DNA of 64,000 bases from CAUPWF01 sp964367905 (GTDB lineage: Bacteria; Bacillota; Clostridia; Lachnospirales; Lachnospiraceae), in assembly GCA_964367905.1 (NCBI GenBank), contig CAYIZP010000012.1, forward strand, positions 1 to 64,000. The letters are read 5' to 3'. Below, one piece after another: positions 1 through 8,448 of the stretch (position 1 is its first letter; every line of letters begins with the position of its first letter). The position numbers and the translations under genes are program-made. Under the pieces are notes generated by a model that saw only the letters and a list, made by a program, of their open reading frames with translations, made no database searches and had not been told where the DNA came from.

Positions 1-1424
1 CCTTCTTTTTCTTGAATCAAGAAAGTCTTATATCCCATAGCTGGAATCTCGTCGATGAAGTTGAGGTAATATCTTACAAATGGTGCGTAATCTCCATAGT
101 GTACGATTTGTCTATCGATCAGACCTGCATCTACCACCTCGCTCTTCACTACTTTGAATCCATATTTCTTGCCAGCTTCATCTACTAGGTCGAAGTTTGT
201 CATCTTTGTGATAATCTGTGCCTCTACCACACCTTTTCTCGCATATGGAAGTAAGTTGAATACCGTAAGTTTATCCAAGGTCGGCTCACAGCTCATTGCA
301 TCCACGATTTTTCTCTTGTAATACTTGATTAATTCGTCTGTCTTGTCCTCTGCCAGTGTAAAACGGTTCTCAATCTGTTGATGAACCTTATCACTACAAC
401 AACAACCGATAGAATCATGTGCATGGTTCTTCATGATTTCCTTCCAGATTCTCTCAATCAATCCATGTTCATAAGGGAATCCTAGCTTGTGTGCGATACT
501 CGCCAATGGCTCTAGCGTATTGGTAATCTTGTTTTCAATTCTTGTATTGATGGTCTTCAAATCTGCTCTTGTAGAGAAGATCGAACGGTGAACTCTCATG
601 TATTTCCCGTCTAGTAACTCTCCTTTGATGGTATCTAGATTTGGTACCTTCTCTAACTCTTCGAAGATATTTTCATATCTACTTAGGAAAAAGTCTTTGT
701 CTGGGTAGATTTCTTTTAAGCTCTTCATTACTTCGTAGATATCTTTTTGAATCGGCATCTGATCATGTCCGTTTGGTAGTGCAATTTCTTCATTTACTGC
801 ACCACGTTCTAGAACTGGCATGTATTTGCTCATACGCGTCTTCAATGCTTCGATCTCTACTGGCAAATATTTCCCGATGGCATAACCTAGTGGCAATAAG
901 TGAACGAGAACTTTTCCCTCTGACTCGCTCTCCCAGTAGAAATTTTGTTTGTTTGTGCCGTGTCTCTCTGAACTACCTCTCCAGAAAATCGCACGGTCAA
1001 TATCAAATCCATTTAGAATCTGTGGCAATTTCTCGCTTTGACCAAATGAGTCTGGTAGGTATCCGATCATCATTGGGTCTCCGAATTCACGGCTATCTTT
1101 CAATCCGTAGAGCAGATTCCTAACAATCGACTCGCCGCCGACTACCATCTCATCTGTCTGTGTATACCAAGGTCCGATGATTAATTTCCCCTTCTTAATC
1201 AACGCGTCTACCCTCGCTCTGTTCTCAGGTTTCACCTCAAAATAATCCTCTAGAATTGCAGTCTGCCCATCTAGCATATAGTATGGATAGTTGTCGTCCG
1301 TCTCTAGTCTTGTCATGATTTCTTCCATATTATTTACAAGCAAAATCCTAGATTCTTCTGTCGTAAAATACCATTCTCTATCCCAATGCATGTGTGGGAT
1401 TACGTGTACATTCTTTGCTGCCAT
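1..1424 (-). CDS. mngB: GH38 alpha-mannosidase, probable mannosylglycerate hydrolase (C-terminus off window)
   Basis: Start is ATG at 1424; 474 codons are visible and the gene runs off the left edge, where roughly the second half of a family-sized protein (about 870 residues) should lie. The N-terminus has the GH38 zinc motif HMHWDREW (residues 11-18), and PDSFGQS near residue 124 holds Asp125, the expected nucleophile and zinc ligand. GH38 enzymes are zinc-dependent retaining alpha-mannosidases; the MngB branch cleaves 2-O-(6-phospho-mannosyl)-glycerate in the cytoplasm. The specific substrate is inferred from the neighbours: a fructose-family PTS EIIABC 67 bp upstream and a glycerate kinase in the same run of genes. 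A general alpha-mannosidase acting on another phospho-mannoside is the alternative. Family call very sure, substrate moderately so. Confidence 0.9.
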   Translation of the reverse strand, partial: MAAKNVHVIPHMHWDREWYFTTEESRILLVNNMEEIMTRLETDDNYPYYMLDGQTAILEDYFEVKPENRARVDALIKKGKLIIGPWYTQTDEMVVGGESIVRNLLYGLKDSREFGDPMMIGYLPDSFGQSEKLPQILNGFDIDRAIFWRGSSERHGTNKQNFYWESESEGKVLVHLLPLGYAIGKYLPVEIEALKTRMSKYMPVLERGAVNEEIALPNGHDQMPIQKDIYEVMKSLKEIYPDKDFFLSRYENIFEELEKVPNLDTIKGELLDGKYMRVHRSIFSTRADLKTINTRIENKITNTLEPLASIAHKLGFPYEHGLIERIWKEIMKNHAHDSIGCCCSDKVHQQIENRFTLAEDKTDELIKYYKRKIVDAMSCEPTLDKLTVFNLLPYARKGVVEAQIITKMTNFDLVDEAGKKYGFKVVKSEVVDAGLIDRQIVHYGDYAPFVRYYLNFIDEIPAMGYKTFLIQEKE

Positions 1425-1491
1425 ATTTTTGCCCTTTCTATTGTTGAATCACCTCATGCTTCATGCTCAATCAGGCATGAAGCATGAACTC

Positions 1492-3038
1492 TTAATCATA
1501 AATTTCTGGATGCTTACTGTGTTTCATCATAAATACTAACATAATTGTTGAAATAACTGCTCCAAACACTGCCGCCAATAACCATGCTGCTGCACTCATT
1601 ACTGGATTCAATGTTGATACCGATGTATCAAGTAGGAACATAGAGAAGATTCCAGCTCCTGGTACATTTAATCCAATGTTTGTCCAAGCGATGATCATTC
1701 CACAGATTGCTGAACCTGTACATAATGATACGATTACTTTTAGTGGATGTTTCATCATAAATGGAATTGCTCCCTCTGTGATTCCACCAAGTGCCAACAA
1801 CCATGTTGTTTTTCCAGCTTCTCGCTCTTCTGCATTGTAATATTTTTTTGCTACTAAAGTAGTCATTGTAATTGCAAATCCTGAAACCATTTTTACAGAA
1901 GCAAAAATCGCATAAGGAAGTAATAAGTTTTCGTCTAATGCTGCCACTGAGAATGCGTAAGCCGCTTTATTTACAGGTCCACCTAGGTCAAATGATGTCA
2001 TGATACCAATCACTGCACCAAGTAATAATACGTTTGCACCTTGTAGGCTACGTAGGAAATCAAATAATGCATTGTTTAACCAAGCAACTGGTTGACCAAT
2101 GATGAAGAACATAATTACACCGATTAACACGGTACTTACGATTGGATATACGAAGAAACTGATAAATCCTGAAAATGCTCCTTTTGCAGGAAGATATTTT
2201 TTCATGTAACGAACCAAGTAACCTGCAATCAAACCACCGAGCATACCAGCTAAGAATCCACCACCTACCATGTTGGCTGCAAGTCCGGCTGCAAAACCAG
2301 AACACAATGCTGTCTTTTCGGAGATCGCATACGCCATGTATGCTGCCATTACAGGAACTAACAATGTACCAAGTAGCCCCCCCGATAACAATCGGAAGTT
2401 GTTAAGCCATGAACCTGTTTCATTATATAAGTCTTGTAAACCAAACTGTTGAGTAATTAATACTGCAATTGCTAAGATCATTCCTCCAGCTACTACGAGC
2501 GGTACCATATGAGAGATACCTGTCATAACTGCTTGCTTGATTTCCTCTCCAAGTCCCATTTTTTCATCAGAGCTTTCGCTGCCTTGATATTCTCCCTTTT
2601 GGAAGTTTTCTGCTTTTTCTAACGCTCTTGTAATAATTGATTTTGCATCTTTTAGTGGTTCTGCTACTTGAGTCTTTGTGATTGGCAAATGATCAAAACG
2701 CTCTGCATTTTTTACTGCAACTCCTACGGAGAAAATTGCTGCATCTGCATTTTTCAACATTTCTGATGTATGTCTATCTTCAATTCCGTTTGCGCCTTGC
2801 TTCTCAACGTAGACTTTTACACCCATCTCTTCGCCTGCCTTCACAAGTGCTTGTGCCGCCATATAAGTATGTGCGATTCCAGCTGGACAAGCTGTAACTG
2901 CTACGATTGATTTTGTGTATTCGATATTTCTCTCTTCTTTTTCTTGTACTGCATCTAGCTTATCAAATAATTCTTTTGGAGTTTTTGAAGCGAATAAAGC
3001 GTTGGCATAATCTTCGTCGCTCATTCTCTCCATCAATG
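1492..3038 (-). CDS. mngA: PTS EIIBC part of a fructose/mannosylglycerate-type EIIABC (same gene as 3139-3557)
   Basis: This piece encodes a IIB domain with the phospho-accepting cysteine in VTACPAGIAHTY, followed by a hydrophobic IIC transport domain of about 340 residues with many membrane spans. The family imports and phosphorylates a sugar using phosphate passed from HPr through EIIA and EIIB. The reading frame is open into the assembly gap at 3039 and matches exactly the frame on the other side, which encodes EIIA. The 55 bp on both sides of the gap are identical, so the pieces join in frame into a protein of about 636 residues, close to known MngA-type EIIABC proteins. The gap is best seen as a scaffolding artefact and not a broken gene. 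Mannosylglycerate as substrate is inferred from the GH38 and glycerate kinase neighbours; fructose is the alternative. Confidence 0.88.
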
Positions 3039-3193
3039 NNNNNNNNNNNNNNNNNNNNNNNNNNNNNNNNNNNNNNNNNNNNNNNNNNNNNNNNNNNNNN
3101 NNNNNNNNNNNNNNNNNNNNNNNNNNNNNNNNNNNNNNTTTGAAGCGAATAAAGCGTTGGCATAATCTTCGTCGCTCATTCTCTCCATCAATG
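2984..3193. repeat. 55-bp identical flanks on both sides of the gap (contig-end overlap)
   Basis: Positions 2984-3038 and 3139-3193 are the same 55 bases, both starting TTTGAAGCGAATAAAGCG and ending CTCCATCAATG. Both encode the same peptide segment (MERMSDEDYANALFAS on the minus strand) in the same frame. This is what an unmerged k-mer overlap between contig ends looks like. Removing one copy plus the N run restores one open frame. A true tandem duplication is possible but less likely. Confidence 0.9.
3039..3138. other. Assembly gap of exactly 100 N
   Basis: A run of 100 N interrupts the PTS gene. One hundred is the conventional filler for a gap of unknown size. The flanks carry the same 55 bp, so the real distance is probably negative, that is, the contigs overlap. 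Confidence 0.99.
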
Positions 3194-3557
3194 TTGCCAA
3201 TAGATCTAGATGAGTGCTTCCACCTTCACTTTTTGGTATTGCCAACATAATGATATGTTTTACTTCGTTGTCTGGGTCTAAACTCTCCCAATCTGAAACC
3301 ACGTCTCTTGTTGTCATCACTGCAAATGCTGCTTCTCTTACGCAGTCTGATTTTCCATGTGGAATTGCAAATCCGTTCTCAATTCCTGTCTCAGAAATAG
3401 ATTCTCTCTCATAAATCGCTTCCAAGAACCCCTCTACTGAACTAATTTTTCCATTGTCGTACAATACTTGTACTAGTTGTTTGATTACTTCGTCCTTTGT
3501 TTTCGCCGAAGCATCAAGCAAGATCATGTTTTCATTTGTTAACTCAAATAACTTCAT
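3139..3557 (-). CDS. mngA: PTS EIIA part of the fructose/mannosylglycerate-type EIIABC
   Basis: ATG at 3557 follows a GGAGAAG-type ribosome site. The product is a fructose-family EIIA domain (PTS_EIIA_2): the phosphorylated histidine is His67 in NGFAIPHGKSD, and SEGGSTHLDLLATL is the usual C-terminal helix region. It takes phosphate from HPr and hands it to the IIB domain. The frame continues through the 55-bp repeat into the gap and matches the IIBC piece, so this is the N-terminal third of one EIIABC protein. The start is clear and the 126 bp in front hold a TGTGTA-N4-TACACA palindrome that may regulate it. Fructose EIIA is the alternative if the glycerate context is misleading. Confidence 0.88.
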
Positions 3558-3665
3558 ATCTCTTCTCCTTTACCTTTGCAGCTAACTGCGTTTCTTGCAT
3601 TTATTAAATCATATTTTTTTCACATTTTTCATTTATCGATATAAATTCACCTTGAAACCATCAAT

Positions 3666-3681
3666 TGTGTAAATATACACA
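3666..3681. promoter_or_regulatory. Operator-like palindrome TGTGTA-N4-TACACA upstream of the PTS gene
   Basis: Perfect 6-bp arms around AATA. It lies just after the glycerate kinase stop and upstream of the PTS start. A weak promoter candidate on the minus strand follows it (TTGATG, 17 bp, TATCGA), so the palindrome would sit just upstream of the -35. No T-run follows, so it is not a terminator. A near-identical palindrome lies at 4963-4978. Candidate binding site for the RpiR regulator of the cluster; this is inference. Confidence 0.5.
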
Positions 3682-3683
3682 GT

Positions 3684-4817
3684 CTATAGCTCCATCCCGA
3701 CTTTGATGCATCTCAGCAATCGCTCGACTGCGCTCTCGTATAATTCCTCGGCATGCTCAATCGCCTCTTCTAGTGGCATAATGCCATTGACTGTCGGTAT
3801 GATGCTACGAATCCCATGGTTGTACATCTCTTCTGCTCGCTCTCCCATTCCACCTACAATTGCAACACAGGGAATATTTTCACTTAGACAAACCTTGCCT
3901 ACTCCCGCTGGAACCTTACCATATGCGGACTGATAATCCATTCTGCCCTCTCCTGTGATGACCAAGTCTGCATCATAAATCCGATTTTGAAAATCCAAAA
4001 CCTCTAGAACTGTTTCAATCCCTGATTGCATCTTCGCATTGGTAAACAACATAAGGGCTGCACCCAGTCCGCCTGCTGCTCCCGCCCCTGCTTCGTTTCG
4101 TACAAGACGCCCCGTAACCTGCTCCGCGATGCCGATATAGTGTTCCATTCCCGCTTCCAACTTCTTCTGAAGCTCGGGCGTTGCTCCCTTTTGTTTTCCA
4201 AATACATAAGTCGCTCCAGTAGGTCCAAGCAATGGATTCGTCACATCACTCATCACGGTAATATTCGCTTGTAGCACTTGCTCGTGAATCTGGCTCGCAT
4301 CGATTCTCGTAATCTTCGTAAAATTTTCTGGAATTGTTTCCACTTCCCTATCTTCTGCATCATAGAATTTCACACCGATTGCTTGTGCAAATCCAATTCC
4401 TCCATCATTGGTCGCACTACCACCGATTCCGATATAGATTTCCCTGCAACCGTGTTCTAAGGCATGAATCAACATCTGTCCTGTACCATAAGTACTCTGC
4501 TTCATCACATCCCTCTCATCATCACTCACAAGAGTAATTCCAGATGCTACTGCCATCTCCATCACAGCCATTTCATTTACCAGACCATACTCTGCCGAAA
4601 TATCGCGTAACAATGGGTTTTTCACCGTACATTCCACTTTTCGCCCTTGCAAGGACTCCATCAGACAATCCACAGTTCCTTCTCCACCATCTGCCATAGG
4701 GATTTTCACCACTTGGCATTGTGCCAGCGTCTTCTTCGCTACCCTCTCCACAATGTTGCCAATCTGAATCGCCTCAATCGATCCCTTAAATGAATCCGAC
4801 GCAATTACAATTTTCAT
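3684..4817 (-). CDS. Glycerate kinase (GarK/GlxK family)
   Basis: A 377-residue protein, the usual length of the glycerate kinase type 1 family (PF02595). It starts MKIVIASDSFKGSIEA, the family's signature N-terminus, and carries MADGGEGTVDCL near residue 40-55, GIGGSATNDGGIG in the middle and VITGEGRMDYQS in the C-terminal half. The enzyme phosphorylates D-glycerate with ATP to 2- or 3-phosphoglycerate, feeding lower glycolysis. The start at 4817 follows AAGGAGGCG. It lies between the RpiR regulator and the PTS gene on the same strand, which makes sense if the glycoside imported and hydrolysed by the next two genes releases glycerate. Position of phosphorylation cannot be told from the sequence. 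Confidence 0.95.
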   Translation of the reverse strand: MKIVIASDSFKGSIEAIQIGNIVERVAKKTLAQCQVVKIPMADGGEGTVDCLMESLQGRKVECTVKNPLLRDISAEYGLVNEMAVMEMAVASGITLVSDDERDVMKQSTYGTGQMLIHALEHGCREIYIGIGGSATNDGGIGFAQAIGVKFYDAEDREVETIPENFTKITRIDASQIHEQVLQANITVMSDVTNPLLGPTGATYVFGKQKGATPELQKKLEAGMEHYIGIAEQVTGRLVRNEAGAGAAGGLGAALMLFTNAKMQSGIETVLEVLDFQNRIYDADLVITGEGRMDYQSAYGKVPAGVGKVCLSENIPCVAIVGGMGERAEEMYNHGIRSIIPTVNGIMPLEEAIEHAEELYESAVERLLRCIKVGMEL

Positions 4818-4951
4818 TCCTTAACGCCTCCTTCTCTCATATCTTTTTTCTATCCTATGAGTCTAACTCATCTGCTTTATCCCTAATCTACCATATTATG
4901 TTTATACTCCTCCCATTTTTGATATTTATACACCGTAATTTCCCACTGCAC

Positions 4952-4982
4952 AAAAAAAGCCCTGTGTATTTATACACAGAGC
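4952..4982 (-). terminator. Intrinsic terminator after the RpiR gene, containing a TGTGTA-N4-TACACA palindrome
   Basis: On the minus strand a GC-CTGTGTAT stem closes on itself and is followed by seven T. It overlaps the rpiR stop codon. The core 4963-4978 is TGTGTA-TTTA-TACACA, matching the palindrome at 3666-3681, and a half-like copy (TTTATACACC) sits at 4925-4934, so this element may serve both as terminator and as operator for the glycerate kinase gene. Confidence 0.6.
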
Positions 4983-5731
4983 TCCTTCCAATATTCTTCA
5001 CAAATCAATCGAATCAACATCATCAATCCGATATAATCCGTCACATTATATCCATTCACCACTCTCTTCTCTCCCCAGAAGCAGAGCTGCTCATCACACA
5101 CCTTACTCAATGGATTTTCTCCAAAATGTGTCATGCAATACACAAGGCTTCCCTGGGCTTTTGCCCGTTTTGCAATATTCACTAATCGCTCGACTCTACC
5201 CGATGCACTCAGCACAACCACCATGTCACCTGCCCCATACTGCCGCGCCATATACTCCATATCATTAATCTGCGGGAAATACTCCACGTGCTTATCCAGA
5301 CACCTCAGGTACCTCCCAAACTGCTCCGCAAAATATGCCGAATCTCCTGTTCCTACAAACAGAATCTTGTTGGCCTGCTTCATGTCCTTCACCATCTTCT
5401 CCATGAGCTCTTCATCACGCAAATCTCGAGTACGCACAATATTACCCGGAATCTTCTCCATAACCTTCCCTGCAACCGTCATATTGCTGGTGTTCTCCAG
5501 TTGTTTTGTCTCCTCATTATGCAACGCAAACTTCAACTCCGAGAATCCACTATACCCTAGCTTCTTCGAAAGACGCATCACCGCATTTGGTGATATAAAC
5601 AAGTCACTTGCAATTTTCTGAATCGCTAATTTATCGATTTCACTACGATGTTCCAAAATATATTCCACGATACTACTATCTGTGTCATTCAGCTTGAATT
5701 CCTTCTCATAAAACCTTTGCTCAAAATTCAT
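4970..5731 (-). CDS. RpiR-family transcriptional regulator with SIS sugar-phosphate domain
   Basis: Start chosen at ATG 5731, where GGAGG lies 6 bases upstream; an open frame extends further upstream but only through the palindromic repeat at 5755-5805, so the longer form is rejected. The 253-residue product has an N-terminal RpiR helix-turn-helix (residues about 15-75, with SPNAVMRLSKKLGYSGFSEL) and a C-terminal SIS domain (about 100-235, with FVGTGDSAYFAEQF and VVVLSASGRVERL) that binds sugar phosphates in this family. As first gene of the glycerate kinase-PTS-GH38 run it is the likely local regulator, responding to the phosphorylated import product or a derivative. Repressor or activator cannot be decided here. 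Confidence 0.88.
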   Translation of the reverse strand: MNFEQRFYEKEFKLNDTDSSIVEYILEHRSEIDKLAIQKIASDLFISPNAVMRLSKKLGYSGFSELKFALHNEETKQLENTSNMTVAGKVMEKIPGNIVRTRDLRDEELMEKMVKDMKQANKILFVGTGDSAYFAEQFGRYLRCLDKHVEYFPQINDMEYMARQYGAGDMVVVLSASGRVERLVNIAKRAKAQGSLVYCMTHFGENPLSKVCDEQLCFWGEKRVVNGYNVTDYIGLMMLIRLICEEYWKELCV

Positions 5732-5754
5732 AGTGCACCTCCATCGTCGATTCA

Positions 5755-5805
5755 TTTTCATTGGGGACGTTGTTTTTTGAAGAAAACCCCCGTCCCCAAT
5801 GAAAA
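5755..5805. repeat. Palindromic GGGGACG repeat, copy 1
   Basis: Perfect 15-bp inverted arms, TTTTCATTGGGGACG and its complement, around a loop that is itself partly palindromic (GTTTT...AAAAC). A second module, CCTGTCCCTAA-like, follows at 5809-5820. Same family as 37433-37473, 62600-62675 and 63281-63327. It lies between divergent genes and creates the false N-terminal extension of the rpiR frame. Confidence 0.9.
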
Positions 5806-5820
5806 CATCCCTGTCCCTAA

Positions 5821-5850
5821 TTACAATTAGTATATCATATGGTATACTAA
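5821..5850 (+). promoter_or_regulatory. Promoter with embedded palindrome upstream of the Gfo/Idh gene
   Basis: TTACAA (5821-5826), 16 bp, TATACT (5843-5848) fits a sigma-A promoter for the rightward gene starting at 5883. Positions 5827-5850 form TTAGTATA-N8-TATACTAA with a CATATG-containing centre, an almost perfect palindrome occupying the spacer and -10, as a repressor operator would. Confidence 0.55.
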
Positions 5851-5882
5851 AAGAAAACAATGAACAAAGGAGATTTAAAACT

Positions 5883-6830
5883 ATGAAGATCGCAACGATT
5901 GGAAGCAATATTATCGTCGACAAATTTCTTGAAGCTGTACATACTGTAGATGGCTGTGAGGTAGTCGCTTGCTACTCTAGAACAAAAGAACGTGCGCTAG
6001 AGTTTGCCACAAAACATAACATTCCGAGTCACTACACCACTCTTTCTGAGATGTTGGAGAACTCGAACATTGATTTTGTCTATATTGCAAGCCCAAACAG
6101 CCTCCATTACGCACAGACAAAGCAAGCTCTACTTGCTGGCAAGCATGTCATCTGTGAGAAACCATTTACTTCCACCTATACCGAAACAGAAGAACTTGTT
6201 TCTATCGCAAAGGAAAACAACTTGTTTTTATTCGAGGCAATCACTACCATTCACCTCCCTAATTATCGCTGGGTCCAAAATTCCCTCAAGGGAATCGGCA
6301 ACGTGAAACTCGTGACCTGTAATTTCTCCAAACACTCTAGTCGATACACTGACTTCTTGGCAGGAGGTACACCCAATGTATTTAACCCCAAATTCTCAGG
6401 TGGTGCATTGATGGATCTGAATGTATACAACCTACACTTTGTGATTGGTCTTTTCGGCAAACCAAACTCTTTGCAGTACTTTCCGAATCTAGAACGCGGA
6501 ATTGACACCTCGGGTGTCGCTATTTTGACTTATGATAATTTTATAGCCACTTGTATTTCTGGGAAAGACAGTGATGCAAATAGTTCAATACAAATCCAAG
6601 GGGTAGAAGGCTCTATATATATTGATGCTCAATCCAGTCGACTCACAGATGTAAGCCTTGTAAAAAATGAAAAAACAACCCATAGTGGCACACATGAATT
6701 TGACAATGCGATGCACTATGAGTTGCTAGATTTTTATACGATGTTCTCGAAGAATGACTATGAAACTTGTTACCAATTGCTCGACCATTCATTGACCGTC
6801 ATGGATGTTCTCCACACCCTGAGGGCATAA
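5883..6830 (+). CDS. Gfo/Idh/MocA-family NAD(P)-dependent oxidoreductase
   Basis: ATG at 5883 follows AAAGGAG; the frame is open further upstream but without a ribosome site. The 315-residue product starts with a Rossmann segment (MKIATIGSNIIVDKFLEA) and has the family EKP motif in CEKPFTSTYTETEEL near residue 95, where the lysine takes part in catalysis. Members oxidise or reduce sugars and cyclitols, or their derivatives. The glycine-rich turn is weaker than usual (IGSNII). It is the only rightward gene in the first 25 kb, transcribed away from the rpiR gene, so a part in the same sugar pathway is possible but not shown. It converges on the fabT-like gene with 17 bp between the stop codons. 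Substrate unknown. Confidence 0.85.
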   Translation: MKIATIGSNIIVDKFLEAVHTVDGCEVVACYSRTKERALEFATKHNIPSHYTTLSEMLENSNIDFVYIASPNSLHYAQTKQALLAGKHVICEKPFTSTYTETEELVSIAKENNLFLFEAITTIHLPNYRWVQNSLKGIGNVKLVTCNFSKHSSRYTDFLAGGTPNVFNPKFSGGALMDLNVYNLHFVIGLFGKPNSLQYFPNLERGIDTSGVAILTYDNFIATCISGKDSDANSSIQIQGVEGSIYIDAQSSRLTDVSLVKNEKTTHSGTHEFDNAMHYELLDFYTMFSKNDYETCYQLLDHSLTVMDVLHTLRA

Positions 6831-6854
6831 AAGGGACAGGGATTTTTTCATTGG
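6830..6854. repeat. Half-copy of the GGGGACG repeat between convergent genes
   Basis: AAAGGGACAGGGATTTTTTC followed by ATTGG matches the CCAATGAAAA...CCTGTCCCT module seen beside copies 1 and 3. The CCAATGA of the repeat supplies the last sense codon and TGA stop of the fabT-like gene on the minus strand. Confidence 0.7.
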
Positions 6855-7285
6855 TAGCCGGCGAAGAAGCCGCTTAGTTTCACCAGCATGTCCTCTAACA
6901 CATCCAACTCTTCATCTGTCAGATGTGCTGCCACTGCTTTCACCATTTTTTTGTGGAAGGCAGCGTGGTGGTGAAATGCTTTTTCACCTTTTTCCGTAAG
7001 TGCTATATATACCACTCGACGGTCTTCATCACTACGAATTCGCATGACGTAGTTTTTTCTCACCAATGCGTTCATCGCAATTGTCAATGAGCTCACTGTG
7101 ATATTCATTTTTTTTGCAATAACAGACATATTATTATTCGCATCTAAACCAATCGCCTCTATAATATGCATATCATTATTACTAATATCTGCAAATTCCT
7201 CCGATATAATACCTCGCTCTTCTAATTCCCATATCTGGTGAAATAGATTCACTAGTATTTCATTAATCAGATCATGTGTGCTCAT
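6848..7285 (-). CDS. fabT: MarR-family regulator resembling FabT
   Basis: A 145-residue winged-helix MarR protein. Segments such as NDMHIIEAIG, DEDRRVVYIALTEKGEKA and FHKKMVKAV closely resemble, from memory, streptococcal FabT (about 144 residues), which represses fatty acid synthesis genes when bound with acyl-ACP. It is the last gene of the fab operon here, whereas in streptococci fabT lies near the front. The start at 7285 follows AAAGGAG. The stop codon lies in a repeat fragment shared with the convergent gene. The most likely role is feedback control of the whole operon through the CTTTCAAA sites upstream of fabH; a different MarR specificity is the alternative. Confidence 0.8.
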   Translation of the reverse strand: MSTHDLINEILVNLFHQIWELEERGIISEEFADISNNDMHIIEAIGLDANNNMSVIAKKMNITVSSLTIAMNALVRKNYVMRIRSDEDRRVVYIALTEKGEKAFHHHAAFHKKMVKAVAAHLTDEELDVLEDMLVKLSGFFAGYQ

Positions 7286-7334
7286 TTGACTTCTCCTTTT
7301 ATTATCCTGAACGAATCATGGTGGCGTCGTTACC

Positions 7335-8399
7335 CTAATGATTCCCCACCAAATCTTGTATCACTTCTTCCACCGTTTCTATTCTTTCTGCCTTGTATGC
7401 CTTTGCACCGCAAAATAGCAAGCAGTCCTCCACTTTTCCGTTCGCTGCATTAATTAATGCCTCGGTGATGCAATACGGAATTTCCTGTGGATTACACTTT
7501 TGCAAACAAGCCAAACATGTTTTTGGTGTTTTTTTCTCACCTTTCATGACACTTTCCATATATGGATTGTTGATTGCGCGTCCTGGCATTCCCACCGGAC
7601 TCTTCACGATTCGGACATCCTCTTTTGATGCTTGGATATAGGTGTTTTTATATGCTTCGGATGCGTCACACTCGGAAGTTGTAACGAATCTGGTACCGAC
7701 TTGTACTCCATCGATGCCAAGAGACATGATATCTTCCATATCCTTGCTATCGTAGATACCACCAGCAACTACAACAGGAATATGACAGGCATACTTTTCC
7801 TCATATTCTTTTACTGTTTTCTGGATATCTCGGATTTCATCCTTGTAGGTTTCTTCGTCAAACTTCTCCAATTGCTCCAGGTTGAATCCTAAGTGTCCTC
7901 CAGCTTGTGGCCCCTCTATGACCACCATATCTGCTGTTCTGTTATATCTCTTATCCCAGAATTTCAATATCACTTTTGCCGATTTATTTGTTGAGACAAT
8001 CGGTGCAATCTTTGTTTTGAATCCCTTCACATACTCTGGGAGCTCTGTTGGAATTCCAGCGCCTGATATAATGATATCTGCACCTGCCTTGACCGCTTCT
8101 CTCACATACTCCGCATAATGCTTAAGAGCCACCATAATGTTAAACCCAATCACACCATCTGGTGCGATTGCACGTGCTTTTTGAAATTCGCTATTTATCG
8201 CTCTGATATTCGACCCGAACTGGTCTTTTGCAAATAATTCATCGCGGAATCCAATCTGTGCCGAAGATATGATACCGACACCACCCGCTTTAGCCACTGC
8301 TCCTGCTAAACCTCCCAAGCTAATACCAACCCCCATTCCACCTTGAACGATGGGATATTTGGCTTTCACTTCTCCAATTACCAATGGTTTATATTTCAT
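7335..8399 (-). CDS. Nitronate monooxygenase/FabK-like FMN enzyme
   Basis: The start at 8399 has AGGAG 8 bases upstream and gives MKYKPLVIGEVKAKYPIVQG; the longer frame overlaps accDA and is rejected. The 354-residue product is a TIM-barrel FMN protein of the 2-nitropropane dioxygenase/FabK superfamily: IVQGGMGVG at the N-terminus, EGPQAGGHLG near residue 170 and VVVAGGIYDSKDM with GVQVGTRFVTT after it. A C-terminal extension carries clustered cysteines (TCLACLQKC, DCLLFCGAK) not found in the FabK at 15474-16412. It lies 50 bp after accDA in the fab operon. It could be a second enoyl-ACP reductase or a nitronate detoxifying enzyme; the sequence does not settle which. Confidence 0.85.
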   Translation of the reverse strand: MKYKPLVIGEVKAKYPIVQGGMGVGISLGGLAGAVAKAGGVGIISSAQIGFRDELFAKDQFGSNIRAINSEFQKARAIAPDGVIGFNIMVALKHYAEYVREAVKAGADIIISGAGIPTELPEYVKGFKTKIAPIVSTNKSAKVILKFWDKRYNRTADMVVIEGPQAGGHLGFNLEQLEKFDEETYKDEIRDIQKTVKEYEEKYACHIPVVVAGGIYDSKDMEDIMSLGIDGVQVGTRFVTTSECDASEAYKNTYIQASKEDVRIVKSPVGMPGRAINNPYMESVMKGEKKTPKTCLACLQKCNPQEIPYCITEALINAANGKVEDCLLFCGAKAYKAERIETVEEVIQDLVGNH

Positions 8400-8448
8400 T
8401 GCCTTTTCTCCTATATCAATATCTGCATTTTTATCATCTAAATATCGA

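Noticed and set aside
2907..3163. Short frames reading into or through the N run
   Set aside because: They consist mostly of undefined residues and are shadows of the PTS gene.
4790..5185. Rightward 131-codon frame across the glycerate kinase/rpiR junction
   Set aside because: It lies opposite real genes and a terminator, with no ribosome site and no family likeness.
5732..5923. 64-residue N-terminal extension of the RpiR gene
   Set aside because: It runs through the palindromic repeat and the promoter of the divergent gene; ATG 5731 has a strong ribosome site.
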